In this document: in pieces, positions 8,421 through 16,402 of the stretch
Layout of the letters: the number at the start of each line of letters is the position of its first letter
How positions within the stretch are numbered: position 1 is the first letter of the stretch
Source of the DNA: Phycisphaerae bacterium
GTDB taxonomy: Bacteria; Planctomycetota; Phycisphaerae; UBA1845
Assembly (NCBI GenBank): GCA_022072505.1
Contig: JAJVHU010000025.1
Location: 1-64,000 of the forward strand
Length of the DNA stretch: 64,000 nucleotides
Reading direction: 5' to 3'
Notes under the pieces: generated by a model
The model's database searches: none
Seen by the model: the letters and a program-made list of their open reading frames with translations, nothing else
What the model was told of the DNA's origin: nothing
Program-made: the position numbers and the translations under genes

Positions 8421-8885
8421 ATGCCGGATCGAACGACGCTTGCCGCGGTACTCGAGGCGGTGCGCGAGGCGCTGGCGGACGCGCTGGTTGCGAACCCGCC
8501 GACCGAGTCGAAGCCGTTTCGCAGGTTGATCCCAGGGCAGACGGACGAAGCGACGGGGCCGCGGCCGCTGCTGGGGGTGGCTTTGATGCGGACGCGGACG
8601 CCGGCGGCGGTGGACGACGACCGGATCGTCGAGGCGACGCTTCAGGTGATCGTCGTTGCGGATGCGATCGCCGCGGATCCGCATGAACCGCTGGTGACAT
8701 TGATGGGACGGGTCGAGGACGTGCTGGATGCCTGGCGCGACGGCGGACTGATCGAGGGCGCGGACGGGTTCGATCGTCGCCGGTGGGATCTTTCCCGGGG
8801 GCGGCAGCACGCCGGCGTTCGCGCGGCAACCGCCGAATGCGAGGTGACCTGCGTCATCCGCGTGGCGCGCGAGGAGAACGGGTAG
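8421..8885 (+). CDS. Phage gp37/tail-terminator-like protein
   Basis: This 154-residue protein starts at an ATG with GGAGAGGAG upstream. It has an N-terminal helix (TLAAVLEAVREALADAL), then beta strands, a helix MGRVEDVLDAWRDGG, and a final strand ECEVTCVIRV. This order resembles Mu gp37/DUF1834 and tail-terminator proteins, which sit after gp36. Sequence identity to a named family is not obvious, so the assignment rests mostly on position and predicted fold. Confidence 0.55.
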   Translation: MPDRTTLAAVLEAVREALADALVANPPTESKPFRRLIPGQTDEATGPRPLLGVALMRTRTPAAVDDDRIVEATLQVIVVADAIAADPHEPLVTLMGRVEDVLDAWRDGGLIEGADGFDRRRWDLSRGRQHAGVRAATAECEVTCVIRVAREENG

Positions 8886-8940
8886 GCGCGGGCGCCCCCG
8901 CCTGAGGCGCGTCGAGCCGATCCGAAAAAGGAGAGCACAC

Positions 8941-9387
8941 ATGATCTGGCTTCTGGCGACGCGCGGCGCGGCGACGGTGCTGCGGGAGTCGCCCTTCACG
9001 GAGACGGTCATCGAGGGGGTGTACGCGGTGGTGTACCGCCCGGGCGTCGAGCTGCTGGCGCAGGACGGGGGCGACGCGGCTGCTGCGCCGCTGGGAACCT
9101 ACGCGCGCGGGCTGCATCGCGTCAGCGGATTCGTGTACGTCTGGCACGGCAGCGCGGCGGAGGAGTTGCTGGCGATCGAAGACGAGATCGACCTGATAAT
9201 CCGCTACCGGGCGGGCCACGGAGAGTCCCGGAAGCGGACCCTTCAGCAGGCGGTGTTCGGCGGCGACGCGACGGTGACGTTTCCGAATCTTTCATCGGGA
9301 CTGGGAAGTCTGGTCAGCGTGCCGTTCCGGGTGCAGATCGCGGAGGGGGACACGCTTTCAGATCGGATCACGGACGAGGCGGAGTAA
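8941..9387 (+). CDS. Phage cassette protein of unknown function
   Basis: The 148-residue product is not recognised. It looks beta-rich, with VIEGVYAVVYRPGVELL, GFVYVWHG and a C-terminal VSVPFRVQIAEGDTLSDRI. A helix, EELLAIEDEIDLIIRY, lies in the middle. The start has AAAAGGAGAG upstream. Its position after the connector genes suggests a neck, head-tail joining or tail-tube-related role, but nothing in the sequence proves this. Confidence 0.6.
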   Translation: MIWLLATRGAATVLRESPFTETVIEGVYAVVYRPGVELLAQDGGDAAAAPLGTYARGLHRVSGFVYVWHGSAAEELLAIEDEIDLIIRYRAGHGESRKRTLQQAVFGGDATVTFPNLSSGLGSLVSVPFRVQIAEGDTLSDRITDEAE

Positions 9388-9456
9388 GTCCGGGTCGCCG
9401 GAGGGCGGGATAAATGCCCCGCCGGGCGCGGAGCGGCGGACGAGGAGGGACGCGAA

Positions 9457-9897
9457 GTGACGACGGACATTGCGACGCTCATTCAGGCTGCGCAAGAAGA
9501 ACTGGATCGCCAGGTCGCGGAACTGAGCGAGCAGGAAGCGCGTCTTTTGCGCACGGTGACGGCGAAAACAGCGACGGGAAACGGGTCCATCGCGCATACG
9601 TTCAAGCTCGACCGGCGGTTCCGGCTTGTGTACGTGCGGTGTCATTTCACGGGTTCGCTGGGGAGCGCGGCGTTCCGGATCAGCGTGAGCAGCGCCGGCG
9701 GATCGGCGTACAACACGGTGCTGGCGACTGTCGCGGCGGCGGGGGTCAACGCCGATGTGAACCAGCGGATGGATGCCCTGGCCGAGCCTTCGCCGTGGAC
9801 GATCTGCAAAGGGGACGCCATGCGTCTCGACTGGGTCAATCCTTCACCAGGTTTGATCACCTGGGGGCTGGAAGTCGGGCTGGCGCCGGCGTCGTAA
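9457..9897 (+). CDS. Probable phage structural protein of unknown function
   Basis: The 146-residue protein starts at GTG, 8 bp after GAGGAGGG. Residues 8-36 form a charged helix likely to be a coiled coil (IQAAQEELDRQVAELSEQ). A beta-sandwich-like domain follows, with FRLVYVRCHFTG, a Gly/Ser-rich stretch, and LITWGLEVGLA at the end. A trimeric coiled coil plus beta domain is common in phage fibres and head decorations. It is the last gene of the cassette, and no tail genes follow. Confidence 0.6.
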   Translation: MTTDIATLIQAAQEELDRQVAELSEQEARLLRTVTAKTATGNGSIAHTFKLDRRFRLVYVRCHFTGSLGSAAFRISVSSAGGSAYNTVLATVAAAGVNADVNQRMDALAEPSPWTICKGDAMRLDWVNPSPGLITWGLEVGLAPAS

Positions 9898-10243
9898 GCG
9901 GAGCGCGGTCCGTCGGCGGAGCCCCCTCCTGGGAGAAACGCAGAAAGGATGACCTGCGTTAATACTCCAACGCTGGATCAGGCGGCCGAAACACGGCGAT
10001 TTCGGACAATTCAAGCGGATTTGGAGGATCGAAACCGGTACGGGCTTGTCCCGCGACAACCTCCGGCGGCTCCGCAGGCGGAAACAACGTGCCCGCCTGG
10101 GCCGAGGCGAGTCGGCCGCCAGGGAAGCCCGCGTTGCAGGATTAAGGCGCGGAGTCCACTCCGTGGACGACATCGCGCGGGCTGAAGCCACGCGGCTCGG
10201 TAAGCGGTTCCGCGGTCCTACGGAGATCGATCCCGGATCCCGA
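9898..10243. other. Gene-free stretch at right edge of phage cassette
   Basis: No gene is visible. The stretch holds a small perfect hairpin, GTCCAC-TCC-GTGGAC (about 10154-10168), and the right copy of the GGGCTGAAGCC repeat (10173-10200). Frames across it read as Arg/Pro-rich strings. Confidence 0.6.
10173..10200 (+). repeat. GGGCTGAAGCC-type dispersed repeat, right of phage cassette
   Basis: This copy has GCGCGGGCTGAAGCCACGCG and ends GCTCGG. It differs from the copy at 3182-3208 only around one position, and both point the same way. TAAGCGGT follows it, and the inverted copy at 51095-51128 shares that extension. Confidence 0.75.
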
Positions 10244-10681
10244 TCATCTCATCTTGACGCATCCGCCGATGAACGCAACGCCTTCCGCGCGCAGGCGCGA
10301 GGCCTGGGTCTTTGTCCCGCCCGGCAGCTTCGGGTTGAGCGAGCCGTCGTCGCGGACGATGCGCCACCAAGGCGCGACGCGCTTCCGGCCCGCGCGCAGA
10401 TCCTCCTCGGCAGCCTCGGCGACGATGCGCAGGAAGATGCCGGTGCAGAGCGGGCATGCCGAGTCCGCGCCGGTTCCCCCGGCGAGCCGATCGCGCAGGT
10501 CGTTGATCGTCATCACGCGGCCCTTGCGTACGCGGCGGACCGCGGCGTCGACGTCCCGCGGGCGCGGGATCAGCAGCTTCTTTCCACGGGAGTCGACGAC
10601 GGTTCCGTGTTTCGGGTGACGTCGTTCGAGCTTGTCGCGCCAGGTTGCGCCGGGCTTGAGCTTCCAGGTTTGTTTTGACAT
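10244..10681 (-). CDS. MGMT-family (alkyltransferase-like) protein
   Basis: This 145-residue protein resembles a family of small MGMT-like proteins that carry the DNA-binding fold of O6-alkylguanine alkyltransferases. The visible signature is RKGRVMTINDLRDRLA, then DSACPLCTGIFLRI, then PWWRIVRDDGSLNPKLPGG, and finally QASRLRAEGV. The classic alkyl-acceptor PCHR motif is absent, so repair by direct transfer is unlikely. Binding of damaged DNA, or a regulatory role, is more plausible. The ATG at 10681 has AAGGAGCG upstream. An alternative frame of similar length overlaps it but shows no family features. Confidence 0.8.
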   Translation of the reverse strand: MSKQTWKLKPGATWRDKLERRHPKHGTVVDSRGKKLLIPRPRDVDAAVRRVRKGRVMTINDLRDRLAGGTGADSACPLCTGIFLRIVAEAAEEDLRAGRKRVAPWWRIVRDDGSLNPKLPGGTKTQASRLRAEGVAFIGGCVKMR

Positions 10682-10785
10682 GCGCGATCGCTCCTTCTTT
10701 CTTCACGTCCCGGGGTATTGCGCGCGATCAAGGATCCGGATGAGCCGGGCGCGCGGTGCGAAGGCCGCTCGATGGAACGCCGGAC

Positions 10786-10868
10786 GACGTTGCTGTTTCG
10801 ATATCTTCATCGGACCGGGGGAAAGAAGAACGCTTCCTTACAGGCGCGGCTCGGTTAAGCGCGTCGTC
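10786..10868 (+). repeat. Palindromic dispersed element, copy B
   Basis: The degraded left end GACGTTGCTGTTTCG leads to the core AAGAACGCTTCCT at 10826-10838, then CAGGCGCGGCTCGGTT and a degraded right end. It lies in the gap between the MGMT-like gene and the terminator of the next gene. Confidence 0.7.
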
Positions 10869-10890
10869 CGCACGGGGTAAACAGAACGAA

Positions 10891-10923
10891 CCGACCCCGC
10901 TGGTGCGTGACCAGCGGGGTCGG
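10891..10923 (-). terminator. Strong hairpin terminator of the secreted-protein gene
   Basis: A perfect 14-bp stem (CCGACCCCGCTGGT against its complement) closes a 5-base loop. On the minus strand it is followed by the T-rich TTCGTTCTGTTT. It lies 70 bp after the stop codon of the gene that ends at 10993. Confidence 0.85.
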
Positions 10924-10992
10924 CGATTCAGACTTTACTCATTTGCGAAGGACGAGTCCGACGCAAACTGAGCCAACCTTGTTCAAGCCAAC

Positions 10993-12147
10993 TCACGGGC
11001 AGTTGACCGCACGGCTCAGACCGCACGTCGGGACGGACACGTTGCCGCTGACCGACGGGCACTCCTTGGCCTTCGCCTTGCCGCGGTTGTTGGCCGCGGT
11101 CGTGACGCACTGGCCGCTCGGGAGCTGGATGCCGTACACGGCGCCCGGCGTGGCGTTCTTCAGGACGCCCTTGACCTGGCAACCGCAGCCCTTCGCACGG
11201 GCCGAAGCCTTGAGGCTCTCGTTGCCGTTGCAGCCGTCGCTGTTGCACGGACCGCCGCCGCCACCTTCGCCGAGGAGCAGGATGGCCGCACCGACCAGGA
11301 TGTTGTTGCCGCAGACCGGAGCGCTGAAGATGCACTCGCCCGCATCGAGAACGCCGTCGTTGTTGCCGGCGGCGAAATCATCGAAGCCGAGGTCATCCTG
11401 GTTGCCCATCTGGTTCTCGTAGCCTTCCTTGGTGAACCACAGGCCCGAGTACTTGTGGGTCGAATAGATGTCGTTGTCGTAGTCGGCGTAGAAGCCGCTC
11501 TGGATCGCAATGCGACCGGTGCCCGGCGACGGAATCTCGAAACCGCCGGTCAGGTCGGCCGTGGTGCGATAGAAACCGGGGTTGATCGGAGCCGCGAAGC
11601 TCAACACCACGCCGCCCATGAAGTTCGAACCCGCATCGGTGCAACCGGTACCGTCATAGGTATCGAACACCAGCAGTTCGTACTGAAACTCCTCGGCCGG
11701 AAGATTCTCGCGGCTGCCCCAGATGAAGGTCGCGACCGTAATCTGGTTCGGCGGCGAGGCCGCCGTCGCACCACCCGTGCCGATCCGCTTGTTGCGGAAG
11801 AAGTCGTTGTCGGTGCCGTCACAGTTCTGGTTGCACCAACGATAACGACGTCCGTCGCACTGCCCGAGGCAGTACGGCGTGTAGTACTCGCACGCGATGT
11901 TGTCGACGTTGTTCCAGGTCGTGGGATCGGCTTCGTAGCTGTCCCACACCGGGCCCAAGGCCACCGGCTGGACCTCGGGAATCTGATACTCAACCCACGG
12001 ACCACGGACGCCCGGCGCGATGACCTTGGCGATGTGAGTCGGCCAGATCGGCGTCGTGTCCTCCAAGGCGATCTCGGTAGCCATCACGCTACCCGCAAAC
12101 GCCATGACCGCCACCGCGGCAAGCCAATTCCTACCATTCCTAAGCAT
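10993..12147 (-). CDS. Secreted protein with recurrent Cys-rich C-terminal domain
   Basis: The 384-residue protein has a Sec signal peptide (residues 1-23, cleaved after SVMA). The ATG has GGGAGGATG upstream. The central part (about 30-285) is aromatic and Asn/Asp rich with many Cys, and looks like a beta-rich extracellular domain of unknown family. A Gly run (GEGGGGGP) links it to a C-terminal domain of about 80 residues: CNGNESLKASAR, then CQVKGVLKNATPG, NNRGKAKAKECPSVSG and a final CGLSRAVNCP. The same domain ends the neighbour at 13058-14176, and a variant ends two proteins near 43-44.6 kb. Function is unknown. Confidence 0.8.
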   Translation of the reverse strand: MLRNGRNWLAAVAVMAFAGSVMATEIALEDTTPIWPTHIAKVIAPGVRGPWVEYQIPEVQPVALGPVWDSYEADPTTWNNVDNIACEYYTPYCLGQCDGRRYRWCNQNCDGTDNDFFRNKRIGTGGATAASPPNQITVATFIWGSRENLPAEEFQYELLVFDTYDGTGCTDAGSNFMGGVVLSFAAPINPGFYRTTADLTGGFEIPSPGTGRIAIQSGFYADYDNDIYSTHKYSGLWFTKEGYENQMGNQDDLGFDDFAAGNNDGVLDAGECIFSAPVCGNNILVGAAILLLGEGGGGGPCNSDGCNGNESLKASARAKGCGCQVKGVLKNATPGAVYGIQLPSGQCVTTAANNRGKAKAKECPSVSGNVSVPTCGLSRAVNCP

Positions 12148-13057
12148 GAATCATCCTCCCTCGTTCAAAAAGACCAGAACCCCGCCCCGCCACCTGCGGC
12201 AAAGCGAAGCCACCTTCCTAACAAACCCCTTCCGCCCTCTCGCCTTTCCGCCCATATCCAGAGCCCGGCAGAAAGAAGACCACGAACGTGACTCTGATAT
12301 TCCGGTGCTCAGCGCCATGCTCAGATTCACCGAGCGCCGCCCTTACACGCGGCGCGCATGCGTCCCGTATAGCGCTATGCCCCCTTCTCGCGGATGACGT
12401 GACTTCAACCCCCCAACCCTTCGCCCAGAGCATCGGGCGAAGGCGACCTCACTCACAACCCTACGGATCATATCTGAATCAATCCAACCCGTCAAGTGTA
12501 TTTTGGAGCCGAATGATCCTCAGCCCCGGGAAAAGCTCGATACGGCACCGTGCCAGCGCAAACTCGGACGCTTTCCCGAAACGGGGCGGAAGGGCTTCAT
12601 TCCTGAAATACACCCTATCTACAGCGAAAATAACGTGAAAAAAATGTACATTATAGGACCTATGTGATTAGCGAAGAAATGAGCCGGCGCGAGATCCACC
12701 CTTAAGACTATGCGGGCGTGGACCGCCACGGCGCAGGGATCCGTTGAATCAACGGATTGAGTCGTGGTCCGATCAGCCGGAAGGGGGATCATAGACGCTG
12801 TTTCAAAACCGCTGGTGGGGACGGGAAAAAAGAGGCCTCCTCGCTATTTTGTGTGGGCAGCCCCCGTCAGGGGCTCGTTCACTCGGGCCGGCCGACTCTA
12901 TCTTCCCTGCCTGCTGGCAAGGCCGCAAAGCGAAAAATCCCAGGGATCCGGGGGACGAATCCCCCGGCAGCACCCACATCAAACCAGCGAGGATCCCCAA
13001 AAGAACGCTTCCTGACGGGCGCGGCTCGGTTTTGCACAGCGTCATACCCCTGGAAGA
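12148..13057. other. Long spacer with dispersed element and AT-rich segment
   Basis: No gene is visible in these 910 bases. An AT-rich segment around 12615-12670 contains TATAAT-like sequence on the minus strand (plus-strand ATTATA at 12650-12655) but no clear -35 box. It also holds the near-palindrome ATAGGACCTAT. Element copy C occupies 12794-13043. Confidence 0.55.
12794..13043 (+). repeat. Palindromic dispersed element, long copy C
   Basis: The left end GACGCTGTTTCAAAACCG and right end CGGTTTTGCACAGCGTC form terminal inverted repeats. The core AAGAACGCTTCCT lies at 13001-13013 (AAGAACGCTTCCTGACGGGC). This copy is about 250 bp long. Its interior holds a perfect 8-bp hairpin, CCGGGGGA-CGAA-TCCCCCGG, at 12948-12967. 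Confidence 0.85.
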
Positions 13058-14176
13058 TCAGGGGCAGGCGACCTGTTTGATCAGCCCGCAAGTCGGCACC
13101 TCCACGGACCCGCCAACGGACGGCCGCTCCTTCACGACGACCTTGCCGCGTGCATTGGCGTCCTTCACCACGCAAGCACCGGTCGGCATGACGATCCCGT
13201 AGGCGAAGGAAGGCGTCGCGTTCTTGATCGTCGCCTTGACTTGGCATTGCCCCCCCTTGATTCGAGCCTTGGCGGCTAAGGCTTCGCCGCCGTTGCACTC
13301 GACGCTTGGGCAGGCATCCGCCCGGCAATCGCCGCTTCCGTCGCCGAACGAGATCATCGCGCCGAAGATCGGCGGGCAGGTTCCTGAGGTGTAGTCATAA
13401 CACTCCTGCTGGCCATTGTATTGGCCGTCTCGCGGGAAGTCATCATCCCATTGCGGTTTTTGCTGATCGCCGGGTCGATTCGCCGACGTGCCCCAGAGCA
13501 TCGGTTGGGCGCAGGTCGCCGGCTCATTTCCCGTCGTCAGAAAGCGAATCTGGTACCACCCCGATCCATCGGCAGGCATCTGATGAAAAAGGTCTCGTCC
13601 GGTCAGATCCACAATGGAATAGTAAAACGCTCCGGTATGGCACTCCAGCGAACCGAAGTCGTAGGCGACGCCGTCATAGGCTCCGTCAAACCCGCCGCAT
13701 TCCTGAGTGAAGTCTTCACCCGTCAGGATCACGATCGTACAATCCTCCACACCATGCCCAAGGCAGTACCAATACCAGGCGAAGTTCAAGTGCGTCGCGC
13801 GGCGTCCATTCCCGCTCGATTCCGTGCTCATGTCATTGGTGGCCATTCCGTTACAGTAATCAGGGCCGAGAAACCAACGATCGCCGCCCATGCCGCACCC
13901 GTCTTCGTCCTCGAGATCTCCCAATTCGTCCGGGTCCGCGCAATCGAAGAACTCGGCCCCAAGGCATCCGGACACGGAACCAGAAAAGTCCCGCCACTCG
14001 CCGATCATCACGTCTCCGTTCACCCATGCCGCCGGTGCAACTCGGATCGGCGACACCTGAACACGGGAGCCGAGAGACTGAAGATACACACGACGCTCCG
14101 AGGGAGCGGCCATCAGAATGGCATAGGACATTGCGACTATGAGAATCATGAGATTCCTCCGATCAACCCGCGTCAC
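13058..14176 (-). CDS. Secreted paralogue with recurrent Cys-rich C-terminal domain
   Basis: The 372-residue protein has an N-terminal hydrophobic signal (MILIVAMSYAILMAAPS, about 10-26). The body is rich in Cys, Asp, Gly and Trp and is probably a secreted beta-rich domain stabilised by disulfides. From about residue 289 comes the recurrent C-terminal domain: CNGGEALAAKARIKGGQC, then VKATIKNATPS, NARGKVVVKERPSVGG and the terminal CGLIKQVACP. That part is close to the C-terminus of the gene ending at 10993, which lies on the same strand about 900 bp away. The bodies differ, so domain shuffling or an old duplication is likely. Function is unknown. Confidence 0.78.
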   Translation of the reverse strand: MTRVDRRNLMILIVAMSYAILMAAPSERRVYLQSLGSRVQVSPIRVAPAAWVNGDVMIGEWRDFSGSVSGCLGAEFFDCADPDELGDLEDEDGCGMGGDRWFLGPDYCNGMATNDMSTESSGNGRRATHLNFAWYWYCLGHGVEDCTIVILTGEDFTQECGGFDGAYDGVAYDFGSLECHTGAFYYSIVDLTGRDLFHQMPADGSGWYQIRFLTTGNEPATCAQPMLWGTSANRPGDQQKPQWDDDFPRDGQYNGQQECYDYTSGTCPPIFGAMISFGDGSGDCRADACPSVECNGGEALAAKARIKGGQCQVKATIKNATPSFAYGIVMPTGACVVKDANARGKVVVKERPSVGGSVEVPTCGLIKQVACP

Positions 14177-14802
14177 CCAGTCTATGGCGTATTCGATCGC
14201 ACAATGGATGCCGTCGGTCCCTTACGTCACCTGTGACCTGCCTGAATCCAAGAAGGCGCAAGGACGCCTCCGGGCAAGGGGGAGTGGGGTCTCGATCCGG
14301 CGCTCATTGCCCCGATCCTTTCCATCGGATGGCTTCTTTATTCCCGAATACGCCGCCCCGCAGGATACCCGAACAACCCCACTCAAGTCAAGTAAATCCA
14401 AAGCTACATAAACAACTGGCAGACGGCAGGATTGTGGCACCGAAGGCTCCGCTAACGTAACTCTTCAGCCGTTTGCGTTGCCGTCTCGCGAGACCTGTTA
14501 AGATGGGCGGCTTTCGCCCGGGTTCGATTAAGGGTAATTCCGGGGTATGATGGACAAGCCGTCCTGCTTGCTGGAGGGGCGCCTTGCGGGACGAACCGGG
14601 TGAAGCGGCGATTTCGGCAGACGTACGCAGGGGGGACGGCGGGCGTGGCGTCGAACAACGGCGCCGTTGCGTCGCACAAAGGCCCGGCTTCGATATGATT
14701 CCTCCCTTCGTCCCCGACCCTCGATCGGGAGATGAGGACGAAACGTGAAAGAAGGCGGGCTTCCGGGGCGCGAGTCCGGAACGCCGACAGGAGCATCGGA
14801 AT
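14177..14802. other. Divergent intergenic region
   Basis: These 626 bases separate a minus-strand secreted-protein gene from plus-strand prpD-like gene and should hold both promoters. No near-consensus promoter stands out. A small dyad GTCAC-CT-GTGAC at 14226-14237 lies about 50 bp upstream of the minus-strand gene and could be an operator. No gene is supported. Confidence 0.45.
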
Positions 14803-16344
14803 ATGACGCTGGGTCGTCGCATTGCAACGTGGGTGCAGAGCATCCGTTACGAGGATCTTCCGGCTTCCACGATTCACGAGGTGAAGCGCCGGGTGATCGA
14901 CTCGCTGGCGACGTGCCTGGGCGCGTATCATTCGAACCCCGGGGTGGTCGCGCGGGCGCAGGCGATGTCGGTCAAGGCGTCGCCGCGCGGGGGCGCGACG
15001 GTCTGGGGCACGACGCACCGCACGACGCCGGACCTCGCCGCCTTCGCCAACGGCGCGATGGTGCGCTACCTCGACTACAACGACACCTATCTGAGCCTCG
15101 AACCGGCGCATCCTTCGGACAACCTCTCGGCCGCGGTCGCCGTCGCGCAAGCCGGCCGCCGCACCGGGCGCGACCTGATCCTCGCCGCCGTCATCGGGTA
15201 CGAGCTGCAATGCCGCATGTGCGACGCCGACAGCCTGCGCAAAAGCGGCTGGGACCACGTCGTCTACGGCGCCGTCTCCACGGCGATGCTCGCGGGGAAG
15301 CTCTGGGGTCTGAGCGAAGATCAACTCGAGCACGCGCTGGGTCTGGCCGGTGTGTGCAACATCGCGACGCGTCAGACGCGCACCGGTCAGATTTCGGACT
15401 GGAAGGCGTGCGCGTTCTCGAACGCGGCGCGCAACGGCGTGTTCGCCGCGGACCTGGCGCGGCGCGGGCTGACCGGTCCGTTCGAGATTTTCGAGGGTCC
15501 GAAGGGCTGGATGAAGCAGCTTTCCGTGCCGGGACTGCGCGACCTCGTCCTCGCCCCCGACGGCCGGTTCATGATCGACCGGACGTACATCAAGTACTGG
15601 CCCGCCGAGTATCACTCGCAGTCCGCGATCGACGCCTGTCTCCAGCTCCGTCCGCACGTGCAAGGCCGCGACATCGCGAGCATCCTCATCAAGAGCTTCG
15701 AGGCGGCGGTGAGCATCATCGGATCCGAGCCGGAGAAGCTGCGCCCCACGTCGCGCGAGACGGCGGATCACTCGCTGTTCTACTGCTGCGCGGCGGCGCT
15801 GGTGGACGGCGACGTGACGCTGGCGACCTTCGACGAGGAGCGCCTGACGGACCCGCGCCTGCTCAACCTCATCGACCGCACGACGATCGTCGAAGACGCC
15901 GAGCTGAACAAGGGCTACCCGAAGGGCATCCCCAACGACATCACCATCACCTGCGCCGACGGGACCGTCGCGGCGAAGCGCGTGGACTTCCCGCGCGGAC
16001 ACGCGGAAAACCCGATGACGGACGACGAGGTCGTCGCCAAGTTCCGCCGCCTCGCCGACGGCGTCATCCGCGACAAGGAAGCGGACCGCATCCTGAAACT
16101 CTGCTGGAAACTGGACACGCTCAAGGACGTGACGCCGGTGTTTGCGTTCAAGGTGATGACGAGCCCCGGCCGTGGAGGCGCGCCCGCGAAACGCGGGACA
16201 AGCGCCGGACGCTCCTCGAAAACCGGCAAGCCCGCCCAGCGCGGCGGAACCGGCCGCAGCCGCACGCCCAAGTCCGCGTCCGTGCGCGCCAAGGGCAAGG
16301 CCGTCAAAACGACCGCCAAGGCGAAGACCAGGCGTAGCCGTTGA
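14803..16344 (+). CDS. MmgE/PrpD family protein (2-methylcitrate dehydratase-like) with basic tail
   Basis: The first 455 residues are a typical MmgE/PrpD protein. Members dehydrate 2-methylcitrate in propionate breakdown or isomerise related acids. Visible family features are VKRRVIDSLATCLGAY (27-42), ANGAMVRYLDYNDTY (84-98), the AHPSDN catalytic region (103-108) and SDWKACAFSNAARNG (about 200-214). The ATG has AGGAG 8 bp upstream. The last 60 residues are an unusual Lys/Arg/Ala/Gly/Ser tail resembling histone H1-like tails. No prpB or prpC lies nearby, so the substrate is uncertain. Confidence 0.9.
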   Translation: MTLGRRIATWVQSIRYEDLPASTIHEVKRRVIDSLATCLGAYHSNPGVVARAQAMSVKASPRGGATVWGTTHRTTPDLAAFANGAMVRYLDYNDTYLSLEPAHPSDNLSAAVAVAQAGRRTGRDLILAAVIGYELQCRMCDADSLRKSGWDHVVYGAVSTAMLAGKLWGLSEDQLEHALGLAGVCNIATRQTRTGQISDWKACAFSNAARNGVFAADLARRGLTGPFEIFEGPKGWMKQLSVPGLRDLVLAPDGRFMIDRTYIKYWPAEYHSQSAIDACLQLRPHVQGRDIASILIKSFEAAVSIIGSEPEKLRPTSRETADHSLFYCCAAALVDGDVTLATFDEERLTDPRLLNLIDRTTIVEDAELNKGYPKGIPNDITITCADGTVAAKRVDFPRGHAENPMTDDEVVAKFRRLADGVIRDKEADRILKLCWKLDTLKDVTPVFAFKVMTSPGRGGAPAKRGTSAGRSSKTGKPAQRGGTGRSRTPKSASVRAKGKAVKTTAKAKTRRSR

Positions 16345-16402
16345 TCGCGAGAAAACAATTGCCGATCATTCCCACGTCGCGCGACAAGCGGAGTCGGAGT
16401 CT

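Noticed and set aside
10218-10706. 162-residue alternative frame over the MGMT-like gene
   Set aside because: The overlapping 145-residue frame has recognisable MGMT-like motifs; the other has none.
12650-12655. Promoter with TATAAT for the secreted-protein gene
   Set aside because: No -35 box is found at the right spacing, and it lies about 500 bp from the start codon.
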